Below are positions 1 to 6,968 of a DNA stretch of 64,000 nt, one piece after another. Below the pieces are notes generated by a model. That model did not search any database, was not told the origin of the DNA, and saw only the letters and a program-made list of their open reading frames with translations. The position numbers and the translations under genes are program-made. Numbering within the stretch: position 1 is the stretch's first letter; each line of letters starts with the position of its first letter. The DNA comes from Staphylococcus haemolyticus (GTDB taxonomy: Bacteria > Bacillota > Bacilli > Staphylococcales > Staphylococcaceae): NCBI RefSeq assembly GCF_006094395.1, contig NZ_CP035291.1, forward strand, positions 1,736,001 through 1,800,000, given 5' to 3'.

Positions 1-1207
1 CATTGGCTTGTTGGTATAACTCTAGTGACCATGTTAAGCCGAACCACACAATGATGTGCCCACCTTGTTGTAGGTTAAGTCCATGACCTGCACTTGATGG
101 ATGTGCTAATAGTATCTTAGCTTTACCACTATTCCACTTATCTTTGTAGCCTTTATCATCTAGTGTTAGTACATCATCAAAGCATTCAAGTATTCTAGCT
201 CTATCATGTTTGAAGTTATAGAATAAAAGAATTGGTTGTCCTTGCGCTTCGTCGATTATCTCTTCTAACTTATCTAGCTTTCTATCATGTATCTGTCTAA
301 CATCTTCATCATCTGTATATACCGCACCATTCGATAACTGCAGTAACTTCTGACTAAGCGACGCACCACTTTGTGCTACGATTGTTCCATCTGTTTCATC
401 TTCTAAGATGTAGTACTTCTCAAGCTCGTCATATAGCTTACGTTCTTTATTAGATAAAGTAACAACTTGTTTCGTATCTATACGTTCAGGCATATCTAAG
501 TAATCACTAGCTTTCATACTCAAAGCAATATCTTCTATCTGTTTATAGATTAAATCTTCTGAGCCTTCTCTTAGTTCCCAGTTATAAACATGATCACTTA
601 CTTGATGTGTAGCTCTGAAGTATCGTTCACGATATCGACTGAATGCAGTTTCTAGTCTTTCGCCTCTATCGATTAAATAAACTTGTGCCCATAAATCAAG
701 TAAGCTATTTGGACTTGGTGTTCCTGTTAATCCAACAAACCTTTTAACTAACGGTAGTTTCTTCTTTATTGCTTTAAATCTTTGACTAGATGGATTCTTA
801 AATGTTGATAGCTCATCAATCACAACCATATCAAATGGCCATTCCTTTTTATATTGATCACATAACCATTTCGTATTTTCTTTATTAGTTATATAGATGT
901 CTGCATCTTTATTAAGTGCTGCTAATCTTTGCTTAGGTGTTCCCAGTATTTTAGATACACGCAAATGCTTTAAATGGTCCCACTTGCTAATCTCATCTGC
1001 CCAAGTATCTTTAGCAACATTCAAAGGTGCAATGACTAACATCTTTTCAGTATCTAACAATTGTAATTCACTAAACGCTGTTAAGGTTGATACCGTCTTG
1101 CCTAAACCCATATCAAGAAAAAGTCCATACTTTTCATTCTCGATTACTTTATCGATTGCATGCTTTTGATAGCTATGTGGTTGAAAGGTAATTGCCAATT
1201 CAGTCAC
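1..1207 (-). CDS. Phage SNF2-family DEAD/DEAH helicase (partial, runs off left edge)
   Basis: Reading the minus strand from a GTG at 1207 gives about 402 open codons to the window edge. The protein has a superfamily 2 helicase layout: Walker A DMGLGKT near residues 32-38, a Walker B-like VVIDELSTFK, motif III GLTGTPSPNS, and C-terminal helicase blocks ending in LAHPSSAGHGLNLQQG. Phage SNF2-like helicases of this type are usually about 450 residues, so roughly the last 50 are missing. The GTG overlaps the stop of the VRR-NUC gene (GTGACTGA), which suggests translational coupling. Nuclease and translocase are commonly paired in siphovirus replication modules. It probably remodels or unwinds phage DNA; the exact substrate is unknown. 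Confidence 0.88.
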   Translation of the reverse strand, partial: MTELAITFQPHSYQKHAIDKVIENEKYGLFLDMGLGKTVSTLTAFSELQLLDTEKMLVIAPLNVAKDTWADEISKWDHLKHLRVSKILGTPKQRLAALNKDADIYITNKENTKWLCDQYKKEWPFDMVVIDELSTFKNPSSQRFKAIKKKLPLVKRFVGLTGTPSPNSLLDLWAQVYLIDRGERLETAFSRYRERYFRATHQVSDHVYNWELREGSEDLIYKQIEDIALSMKASDYLDMPERIDTKQVVTLSNKERKLYDELEKYYILEDETDGTIVAQSGASLSQKLLQLSNGAVYTDDEDVRQIHDRKLDKLEEIIDEAQGQPILLFYNFKHDRARILECFDDVLTLDDKGYKDKWNSGKAKILLAHPSSAGHGLNLQQGGHIIVWFGLTWSLELYQQAN

Positions 1208-1478
1208 CTACTTTTTTTATAAATTCATTTACTTGTTCTTTAGTCCATAACGTAAAAACTTGATGATCTCTATTGGTTAATTGCTTATGCATGTATTGCT
1301 GCAATGGATCAACGCGTCCATTCGGTTGTTTCATCTCAACATAATACGTTTTGCCTTTAGGCATGATGATAATTCTATCTGGCACACCTCTAGTTCCAGG
1401 TGATACCCACTTCAAACATAAGCCATTTAACTTTTTAACTTCTCTGACTAAATAGCTTTCGATTTTCGATTCTCTCAT
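1200..1478 (-). CDS. VRR-NUC domain nuclease
   Basis: A 92-residue stand-alone VRR-NUC protein. The restriction-endonuclease-like core is visible as GVPDR (about residues 31-35) followed by YYVEMKQ (about 45-51), giving the D...ExK metal-binding pattern. Phage-encoded VRR-NUC proteins of this size act as structure-specific nucleases, often beside a SNF2 helicase as here, and are thought to resolve branched replication or recombination intermediates. The start is preceded by GCAGGTGAG. The stop overlaps the helicase start. The long repeat-bearing gap at 1479-1834 separates it from the primase gene. Confidence 0.85.
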   Translation of the reverse strand: MRESKIESYLVREVKKLNGLCLKWVSPGTRGVPDRIIIMPKGKTYYVEMKQPNGRVDPLQQYMHKQLTNRDHQVFTLWTKEQVNEFIKKVGD

Positions 1479-1516
1479 TTTCTCACCTGCATAATGAATA
1501 CATAATTTATATAGGT

Positions 1517-1804
1517 GTTACTAGTGTTACTGAAAAAAACGTTTCTATATACTTATATGCTATTAGGGGCGCCCTATACTACTACTTACTCCCTAACATT
1601 AATTATTAATCTATTAAGCAAAAATAAAGTAACATTAGTAACACTAAAGTCCGAACCCTAGAGCCACAAAGGTTAGAGGTGTTACTTTAGGTGTTACATT
1701 TCAAGTAACAGTGAAGTAACACAAGTAACGCCTAGATGTAATATTACAATTTTACTGTTACTTTTGATTTTTAAAAGTAACACCAGTTGTAACAATAAAG
1801 TAAC
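1517..1804. repeat. Iteron-like cluster: 13 copies of GTTAC/GTAAC in a non-coding gap
   Basis: The 355-bp gap between the VirE gene and the VRR-NUC gene holds no convincing gene. It contains GTTAC at 1517, 1526, 1681, 1693 and 1757, and GTAAC at 1629, 1638, 1705, 1716, 1725, 1777, 1789 and 1800. Several are extended to GGTGTTAC or GTAACACC. Fewer than one such 5-mer (both orientations) would be expected by chance in this length. Direct repeats next to a primase-helicase gene suggest a replication origin or a binding array for a phage regulator; this is inference. Confidence 0.6.
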
Positions 1805-1834
1805 ACCTAAAAATGAATATTTATACATTTATAC

Positions 1835-4282
1835 TTATATTAAATCGTTTATATCTTCATCTCTAATATAAGCTTTTTGCAATCCATACTCTTTGCCAAA
1901 GCGTAATTTGCCTTGTTGATTCCCGTCATATACCTGCCAAGTACCTAACTGTCTTAAAGCATTAGTAATCTTTTTAAGTTCCATTGAACCTCGGCTATCA
2001 CCTTTATCTTTTCCAAAGCACTCAACAAATATTTCTAAAGCACACACTTTGTCTCTTTGAACTAATTCGCTACTCTGCTCACTAATCGACGCATCACCAA
2101 ACTTATAAAAATCTCGACGCTCACCTATAGACATGTCTTGCCAGTTCTTAGGAATAGGCGTATTTAGAAACTCTTCAATAATACCTACATAAGGTGATTC
2201 TTCAGTATGCTTACTTTGAATAGCGTTCATCTCTTCTTCAAGTTCAGGATCAAGATATAGTTCTTCGCCTTTATCATAATAATGCTTTGCTTCTGCCCAA
2301 ATTTGGTCGATTTCTTCTTTAGTTAGTTTTGACCATTTAACTTCTACTTTGTCAGGGTTGACAGTCATAGGCCAAAAACGACGACCACCAGTTTCATCTC
2401 TTAGGAAATCTACTTTATTTGTAGTACCAATGAAGATACATTGACGTGGAAAGTCTTCTATATAATGGCCATATGCTACACGGAAACGGTCTATTTGTTT
2501 TGATATGAAGTGTTTAATCGCTTCAACTTCTGCTTTACGTGTTGCAGCAAGCTCTGCCATTTCCATGAGCCATACACCTTGTAATGCTTCATAGGCTTCT
2601 TTACCTGTCACAGATACCAAACTGTCTGAGAACCAAGCACCACCAAGCTTTTTAAGAATGGCTGATTTACCGACACCTTGTGGGCCATAAAGTGTAAGCA
2701 TATAGTCGAATTTGCATCCAGGCTCCATAACTCTTGTAACACCTGCAGTTAATGCTTTACGTGTTGTCGTGCGATTAACTTCTGTATCTTCAACACCTAA
2801 ATACTTAATAAATAGACGTTCAAGTCTAGGCTCACCATCCCAAGTTAAACTATTAAGGTAGTTTCTAACTGGATGATAAGCATTTTGGATAGCTACACTG
2901 ATAATGGCATCTTTTGTTTTGCCGGAATGATGAATTTCATACACTTTTTCAATATAACTACGTAATGCGCTATCATCTCCGTCTTGCCATTGTCTGTGTC
3001 GGCTTTCTTTGTTCCATGGTGTTTTCCCTAAGCATTCAATTTGTTTCGTAAATTCATTAAATGCAATCTTGCCTTTTAAGTTAGGATCATTACGTAAAAT
3101 AATCTCGATATTAGGGATGCTTGCTTTGAAGTTACCTTTTGATGTGATTTCTAACGTTTCATCCCATTCATCATTTGCAGTTTCGATAACGTCGAAGTCA
3201 TCCATTACATTGCTCATCTTGTCATTGATGAGTTGCTTTTTAACCTGTTCATCATTCTGTGCTTTCGTCTGCATAGCCTTATAACTAGGTAAGCGGTTAA
3301 TTGGCGTATCGGCTTTCATGTTTTCATCTTGTGCACCATATAGGTGTATACGTATTAAGTCAAAACTGTTAACAAGTTGACCACTGATTGGGTCTGTATT
3401 GTGATGTGAATAAGCGAATTTACCGTCTTCATACAAGACTAAACCACCTGCAGTTGACCCTTCATGATACGTGTATCGGTCTGTATTATGTTGGTCGTAT
3501 AAATCAGGTATAAAAGTCTCAATCGCTTCTTCGATTGTATAAGCTCGACAAAATGCACCAACGATGCCTGGTTTCTCTTCCGGGTTACCTTGCTTGTCTG
3601 CTAAATGCTTGGTCTTGCTTTGCTCACGATTAGATGTTGGCCATTCTAATGTGTCGGTCCAATCAACATAATCATTTAAAATCTCATCAGGATCTAATAG
3701 TGGTAAATCTTCATAAGTGAAAAAGAACTCAGCATCATTACTTGTTGATGGCCAATACATTAAACGGTGTGGTTGATAGGTTGTATCATCAAAGTATTCC
3801 ATTCCAACCATATCTGCGACTTTACGACCAACCGCTTCATACTCATCTGCGTTGACGTTACGTTTAAGTGGAATGACTAAGCGTAATCTTGGGCTAATTT
3901 CTCTGTGCTTATGTGTTGAATAGACACAATAAGCAAAATCATAGAACATAGAAAGTATGTCGGTCATATCTTGTGCTGCAAAGTCCAAGTCAAGCGTTAA
4001 CATTGAGCGGTTCATCACTTGTCCGGCTTTACGTTTGCCTTCTTTTAGGTAACCACCAACAAAGCCACCAACGTCTTTAACATCTGCTTGTTCAGATTTA
4101 GACATTTTGTTGTAGTCGGCTAAGTCTTCTTTTGTTCTAACCGTTTGAGCAAGCTTTTGCATGAAGTCGGACCAAGCCATGTTGTGATTGTTCCAATGCT
4201 TTGATAAACGACTTGCTGCATAAGCATAAGACACATCACGGTCATATTTGAGTTGTTTGATTTGTGTGACTTTGTCCTGCAT
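1835..4282 (-). CDS. PrimPol-VirE phage primase-helicase
   Basis: An 815-residue two-part replication protein. The N-terminal half looks like an archaeo-eukaryotic-type primase/polymerase: acidic pair LTLDLDF at about 95-101 and QPHRLMYWPS at about 170-179. The C-terminal half is a VirE/SF3-like ATPase with Walker A GPQGVGKS (533-540), WLMEMAEL as Walker B (571-578), IGTTN sensor (618-622) and GGRRFW (632-637). In staphylococcal siphoviruses and pathogenicity islands such proteins prime and unwind DNA at the phage origin. The name virulence-associated E is historical and does not mean a virulence role. The start has a good AAAGGAG 7-8 bases upstream. Confidence 0.9.
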   Translation of the reverse strand: MQDKVTQIKQLKYDRDVSYAYAASRLSKHWNNHNMAWSDFMQKLAQTVRTKEDLADYNKMSKSEQADVKDVGGFVGGYLKEGKRKAGQVMNRSMLTLDLDFAAQDMTDILSMFYDFAYCVYSTHKHREISPRLRLVIPLKRNVNADEYEAVGRKVADMVGMEYFDDTTYQPHRLMYWPSTSNDAEFFFTYEDLPLLDPDEILNDYVDWTDTLEWPTSNREQSKTKHLADKQGNPEEKPGIVGAFCRAYTIEEAIETFIPDLYDQHNTDRYTYHEGSTAGGLVLYEDGKFAYSHHNTDPISGQLVNSFDLIRIHLYGAQDENMKADTPINRLPSYKAMQTKAQNDEQVKKQLINDKMSNVMDDFDVIETANDEWDETLEITSKGNFKASIPNIEIILRNDPNLKGKIAFNEFTKQIECLGKTPWNKESRHRQWQDGDDSALRSYIEKVYEIHHSGKTKDAIISVAIQNAYHPVRNYLNSLTWDGEPRLERLFIKYLGVEDTEVNRTTTRKALTAGVTRVMEPGCKFDYMLTLYGPQGVGKSAILKKLGGAWFSDSLVSVTGKEAYEALQGVWLMEMAELAATRKAEVEAIKHFISKQIDRFRVAYGHYIEDFPRQCIFIGTTNKVDFLRDETGGRRFWPMTVNPDKVEVKWSKLTKEEIDQIWAEAKHYYDKGEELYLDPELEEEMNAIQSKHTEESPYVGIIEEFLNTPIPKNWQDMSIGERRDFYKFGDASISEQSSELVQRDKVCALEIFVECFGKDKGDSRGSMELKKITNALRQLGTWQVYDGNQQGKLRFGKEYGLQKAYIRDEDINDLI

Positions 4283-4296
4283 AATAAGCTCCTTTC

Positions 4297-4434
4297 TTAT
4301 AGCTTTTCATGTAGTGCATTTCTAAGCATGTGGTTAATAGTTTCTAGCGTTTCGATTTCTTTCTTTTGTTCGTGTTGTACCATGATTGATATTAGGTATA
4401 GTAGCGCTAATAGAATTGTTAATATTGGCCACAT
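4297..4434 (-). CDS. Small phage membrane protein, DUF1514-like
   Basis: A 45-residue ORF starting MWPILTILLALLYLISIMV, so one N-terminal transmembrane segment, then a charged amphipathic tail (KKEIETLETINHMLRNAL). This matches the plan of the DUF1514 peptides in staphylococcal phages (MWI..., hydrophobic helix, then an IEALEYMNAYL-like tail). AAGGAGGATAACTA sits directly before the ATG. The start codon overlaps the upstream gene's stop as TAATG, so the pair is likely co-translated. Function unknown; localisation in the cytoplasmic membrane is inferred. Confidence 0.7.
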   Translation of the reverse strand: MWPILTILLALLYLISIMVQHEQKKEIETLETINHMLRNALHEKL

Positions 4435-4673
4435 TAGTTATCCTCCTTTTCACTTGAGTTGAATGCATCTTCAAATGCTTTAGCAATGTCATTTTCAATT
4501 TGACGTCTGAATGAACGGTTTAAATCAATTTGATCATCAAGGATAGAAAAATCATCCGGTGCCGTATCAACTTCATCAGGTTTGTATTTGAAATGTTCAT
4601 ATACTTTAATAAGTGTTTTATATAATACGATTGCTGCGATTGATGTTAAAAATGTTTCGATATATTTATTCAT
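4434..4673 (-). CDS. Small phage membrane-anchored protein with a RinB-like DTAPxDF segment
   Basis: 79 residues: an N-terminal hydrophobic helix (about residues 8-25), a basic linker and a long acidic tail. The segment EVDTAPDDFSILDDQIDLNRS closely parallels DDVDTAPKDFARESDQYDIN in the RinB-like protein at 5698-5877, so the two look like diverged paralogues in one operon. Function is unknown. An SD-like AAAGGAA precedes the ATG at moderate distance. Confidence 0.6.
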   Translation of the reverse strand: MNKYIETFLTSIAAIVLYKTLIKVYEHFKYKPDEVDTAPDDFSILDDQIDLNRSFRRQIENDIAKAFEDAFNSSEKEDN

Positions 4674-4700
4674 AAGGTATCGTTCCTTTCATAAATGTTT

Positions 4701-4709
4701 TGGTATACT
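4701..4709 (+). promoter_or_regulatory. Extended -10 promoter candidate for the rightward gene at 4745
   Basis: TGGTATACT reads as an extended -10 (TGn plus TATACT) 36 bases upstream of the TTG start. No good -35 hexamer lies 17 bases upstream, as is usual for extended -10 promoters. It points opposite to the surrounding early operon. Confidence 0.5.
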
Positions 4710-4744
4710 TAAATTACTTTTTATAGAAAGTGAGGTGATGAGTA

Positions 4745-4960
4745 TTGAGTACTCCTATTAGAGATATAGTTAAAGAAAATCTTTCCAAAGATAAAGGAAC
4801 GATATTAGTTACAACTGACGGAAAACAATATCCCGATATTGATATTGTTTCTGAAAGTAGTGAATTTATAGTTATTTATCCGATTAAAGGCATTACTGAT
4901 AAACAAACATTGATTTATACTAAAGATATCGAAAAGCTTAAAACTTTTGACTATGAATAG
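4745..4960 (+). CDS. Orphan 71-residue protein in a reverse-oriented (moron-like) cassette
   Basis: TTG start preceded by GTGAGGTGATG at good spacing. The protein is soluble, with no transmembrane helix and mixed charge: an N-terminal helix-like stretch (RDIVKENLSKD) then alternating beta-like segments (TILVTT, IVIYPIKG, TLIYTKDI), compatible with a small beta-barrel or SH3-like fold. I do not recognise the family. It is the only rightward gene inside the leftward early operon and carries its own promoter-like element and terminator. This is the classic organisation of a moron expressed independently of the lytic programme. A role in the lysogen, such as immunity, defence or anti-defence, is inference only. 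Confidence 0.6.
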   Translation: MSTPIRDIVKENLSKDKGTILVTTDGKQYPDIDIVSESSEFIVIYPIKGITDKQTLIYTKDIEKLKTFDYE

Positions 4961-4988
4961 AGGGCCTAATCGCCCTCATTTTATTTTT
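4960..4988 (+). terminator. Intrinsic terminator of the 4745-4960 gene
   Basis: GAGGGC (4960-4965), loop CTAATC, GCCCTC (4972-4977), then a T-rich tract. The stem begins inside the TAG stop codon. Confidence 0.75.
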
Positions 4989-5058
4989 CTAATACTTCCT
5001 TAACTTTCTCTAAAATATCCTTACTCTTTAAGGTCTGCTTCTTTGATGAATGTGCCAT
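4981..5058 (-). CDS. Possible 25-residue phage peptide (SKDILEKVKEVLEK tail)
   Basis: An ATG with AGGAAAGGAAAG upstream opens a 25-codon frame, basic at the N-terminus and ending SKDILEKVKEVLEK. A near-identical tail, SKDIYQRVKEVLGK, can be read out of frame just past the dUTPase stop (6505-6550). The motif therefore seems to be a recurring element of this module. It overlaps the end of the 5028-5261 gene and the plus-strand terminator. Whether it is translated is unclear; it may be a relic of a longer gene. Confidence 0.35.
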   Translation of the reverse strand: MAHSSKKQTLKSKDILEKVKEVLEK

Positions 5059-5261
5059 TGATTGTCTTTCCTTTCCTCGTTAAATCCTATAGCTAAATTT
5101 TCAATTGCGAACACTAAGATAGTACGCCACTGTTCAGAGGTTAAGTTGGTATGTCTATTATTAATTCGAGTTAAATAATTTATTAAGTCGTTAGGATTAT
5201 CATACGTTACACCATCAATGGTAATTCCTAAACCAGATATACAATTAGAATTTATTCTCAT
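5028..5261 (-). CDS. Small phage protein, unknown function
   Basis: 77 residues with no membrane segment and no recognised motif. It begins MRINSNCISGLGITIDGVTYDNPNDL. GGGGTGAG lies about 6 bases before the ATG. It continues the early operon after the 5278-5694 gene with a 16-base gap. The last ten codons overlap the possible 25-residue peptide in another frame. Confidence 0.55.
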   Translation of the reverse strand: MRINSNCISGLGITIDGVTYDNPNDLINYLTRINNRHTNLTSEQWRTILVFAIENLAIGFNEERKDNQWHIHQRSRP

Positions 5262-5277
5262 TATCTTCTCACCCCAT

Positions 5278-5694
5278 TTAAATATATTTATCTTTAAGTT
5301 TTAATAACTCATTATAATTAGCTTTGAGTTTTGCTTCTGATACTTCGGTGTCAGTTGAAAACTCATCTATGATCATTTCGGAACTGTGATAGTATTCTTC
5401 TAGTAAATAATCAACCAAACTTTCTTTACTGTTTATACGTTTAATATCTTCATTTATATTTGGATTTTTAATTTCTTTTTCCCTTGCTGCTTGTACTTCT
5501 TGTTCAGCTTTCTCCATTTCTATTTCTAAGCTTTTATAAAACTCGTCATAAGGTTTATAGTAAATTTCCAATTCACCATTATTATTCGAATACTTTTCTT
5601 CAAATAACTTTCTGTTTTCAGGTTCGTCTAAAACTACAACCCATTTTTCTTTTTGTTTAGCAAACATTATTGGTTGTTTTATTCTTTCGAACAC
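5278..5694 (-). CDS. Charged helical phage protein, unknown function
   Basis: 138 residues with a GTG start two codons beyond the stop of the RinB-like gene and GGAGAAGGTGAG upstream. The middle (about residues 50-85) is a highly charged, probably coiled-coil helix (LEIEMEKAEQEVQAAREKE). The C-terminus is also helical. The family is not recognised. The position within the small-gene cluster downstream of dUTPase is where staphylococcal phages vary most. Confidence 0.55.
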   Translation of the reverse strand: MFERIKQPIMFAKQKEKWVVVLDEPENRKLFEEKYSNNNGELEIYYKPYDEFYKSLEIEMEKAEQEVQAAREKEIKNPNINEDIKRINSKESLVDYLLEEYYHSSEMIIDEFSTDTEVSEAKLKANYNELLKLKDKYI

Positions 5695-5697
5695 TAC

Positions 5698-5877
5698 TCA
5701 CTCACCTTCTCCTTTAATTCCGTTAATATCGTATTGATCACTCTCCCTAGCAAAATCCTTAGGTGCAGTATCCACATCATCTTCACTCTGCAACTTAACG
5801 ATAAGTTCGTTAGTTAGATATTTGCTTAGTTCATACATTCCGATGATGAACCATATTTTTAGTATGCGTTTAAACAT
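5698..5877 (-). CDS. rinB: RinB-like late-gene transcriptional activator
   Basis: From the ATG at 5877 (AGGTG about 8 bases upstream) the protein is 59 residues: MFKRILKIWFIIGMYELSKYLTNE, then an acidic DDVDTAPKDFARESDQYDIN. As I recall, S. aureus phage RinB proteins have a very similar MYELGKYVTE core and acidic tail. RinB works with RinA to activate the late (packaging/structural) operon. A GTG five codons further upstream would extend it, but it lies in the SD region. A second protein with the DTAPxDF tail is at 4434-4673. Confidence 0.62.
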   Translation of the reverse strand: MFKRILKIWFIIGMYELSKYLTNELIVKLQSEDDVDTAPKDFARESDQYDINGIKGEGE

Positions 5878-6148
5878 TCCTACGCACCTCACTTTTAAAA
5901 TTAATATCTTTTACAGTGATACTATTATGATCTTCTAATAAGTAATAATAACTAGCTAAGAAATCTGCTATAACTATAGGATGCTTAACAGCCATTCCTT
6001 GTTGAGTATTAACTCCGGACAATTTTAAAAAATACACGTCGCTATAATTGATTACTGAACAATCACCAACAATCAAGGTGTCATCTTCTATTTCAAACTC
6101 AATGCCTTTGCTAATTAATTCTGAAGTTATTATTTTGAAATCACTCAT
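5870..6148 (-). CDS. Small phage protein, unknown function
   Basis: 92 residues from the ATG at 6148, which overlaps the end of the DUF1381 gene (ATGAGTGA). A GTG three codons upstream is the alternative. It is mixed alpha/beta without membrane segments (IEFEIEDDTLIVGDCSVINYSD). It ends RRNV, overlapping the RinB-like start by 8 bases, so translation is probably coupled. The family is not recognised. Confidence 0.5.
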   Translation of the reverse strand: MSDFKIITSELISKGIEFEIEDDTLIVGDCSVINYSDVYFLKLSGVNTQQGMAVKHPIVIADFLASYYYLLEDHNSITVKDINFKSEVRRNV

Positions 6149-6290
6149 TCCGTTCACTCGCTTTCTTCTTAGCTTCTTCTTTATCCTCTGCCTCTACAAT
6201 AGAGAGAGTTTCGTTTGTGCGTGCTTTCTCTATATCCGTGTGAATGCGACCTGTGCTATCTGTGAATTCTCTGATTAGGTATTGTGTCAC
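6141..6290 (-). CDS. DUF1381-family phage protein
   Basis: A GTG-started 49-residue frame: VTQYLIREFTDSTGRIHTDI, then ARTNETLSIVEAEDKEEAKKKA. It matches the staphylococcal phage DUF1381 pattern (MTQYLV..FKDSTGR.H.H, then VVEAESKEEAKEKY). It is shorter than the usual ~65 residues because it stops soon after the KEEAK segment. An SD-like GAGGTGGTGGGGAA precedes the GTG. It sits downstream of dUTPase, as in other staphylococcal phages. Function unknown. Confidence 0.7.
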   Translation of the reverse strand: MTQYLIREFTDSTGRIHTDIEKARTNETLSIVEAEDKEEAKKKASERNE

Positions 6291-6309
6291 TTCCCCACCA
6301 CCTCTTTAC
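6288..6309 (-). repeat. Duplicated translation-initiation segment, copy 1
   Basis: Minus strand GTAAAGAGGTGGTGGGGAAG followed by TG forms the SD and GTG start of the DUF1381 gene. It differs from copy 2 (6507-6529) by one missing A and one base change. Confidence 0.6.
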
Positions 6310-6509
6310 TCTTTCTTTTTAAATTTCAAAGTCACTACATCTCTAAAATGTTGATTTCTTGTATGAGTTTCTGACAGTTTATAATTAGTTATCATTTCAA
6401 TAACTTCATAATCTACTAGGTTCAGATGAGATATATGAATATTAGTTTCATCTTTACCGTTAAATAATCTTTTTAATATTTTTATCGTTGGTTGTTCGAA
6501 ATCTCTCAC
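6306..6509 (-). CDS. Small phage protein, unknown function
   Basis: 67 residues from a GTG start with GAGGTGCTGGGGAA upstream. Basic and soluble: VRDFEQPTIKILKRLFNGKD at the start, RDVVTLKFKKKE at the end. The family is not recognised. Its initiation region is a near copy of the one before the DUF1381 gene, suggesting small genes have been shuffled together with their ribosome-binding sites. Confidence 0.5.
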   Translation of the reverse strand: MRDFEQPTIKILKRLFNGKDETNIHISHLNLVDYEVIEMITNYKLSETHTRNQHFRDVVTLKFKKKE

Positions 6510-6529
6510 TTCCCCAGCACCTCTTTTAC
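6507..6529 (-). repeat. Duplicated translation-initiation segment, copy 2
   Basis: Minus strand GTAAAAGAGGTGCTGGGGAA plus GTG; the counterpart of 6288-6309. In another frame it encodes the VKEVLGK tail also seen in the 25-residue peptide at 4981-5058. Confidence 0.6.
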
Positions 6530-6545
6530 ACGTTGATATATGTCC

Positions 6546-6968
6546 TTACTCCCCTGTGCTTCCGTATGCTCCACGTTCTGATTCTTCGTCAAACTCTTGC
6601 ACCTCCGTTGGCTCTGGCAACATCACTGGTGTAACGACTAACTGTGCTAAACGTGTGCCTGCTTTAACTACGATTGCCTCATCACCGATATTGTCTGTGA
6701 TAATTCCAATTTCTTTGTTATACGTGTGATCAATTGTTCCAAGCGCTACACGTAACTTAGTTTTAAGTGAATTACCTGAACGTGGTCTCACTTGCGCCTC
6801 ATATCCATACGCTAAATCAATAGCAATGTGTGTAGGTACTACGACTGTACTATGTGCTGGAATAGTTGTATCTTCTGCTACATATAAATCTAATCCACTA
6901 TCTGTCGGATTTGCTCTTGTTGGCAAGATTGCATTTTCTGATAATAATTTAATTGGTAAAATTGACAT
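6546..6968 (-). CDS. dut: Phage dUTPase (trimeric type)
   Basis: 140 residues with all five trimeric dUTPase motifs: I DSGLDLY, II RPRSGNS, III GTIDHTYNKEIGI, IV RLAQLVV, V RGAYGSTG. It hydrolyses dUTP to dUMP and pyrophosphate, keeping uracil out of phage DNA. In staphylococci, phage dUTPases also derepress SaPI islands by binding Stl. Motif V is unusual: the common form is RGxGGFGSTG, and here two residues are missing and Tyr stands where Phe normally stacks on the uracil ring. It lies directly before the DUF1381/RinB group, as in other staphylococcal phages. Confidence 0.92.
   Translation of the reverse strand: MSILPIKLLSENAILPTRANPTDSGLDLYVAEDTTIPAHSTVVVPTHIAIDLAYGYEAQVRPRSGNSLKTKLRVALGTIDHTYNKEIGIITDNIGDEAIVVKAGTRLAQLVVTPVMLPEPTEVQEFDEESERGAYGSTGE

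Noticed and set aside
1835-4282. Virulence factor reading of the virulence-associated E protein
   Set aside because: Domain content is primase plus ATPase within a phage replication module; the name is historical.
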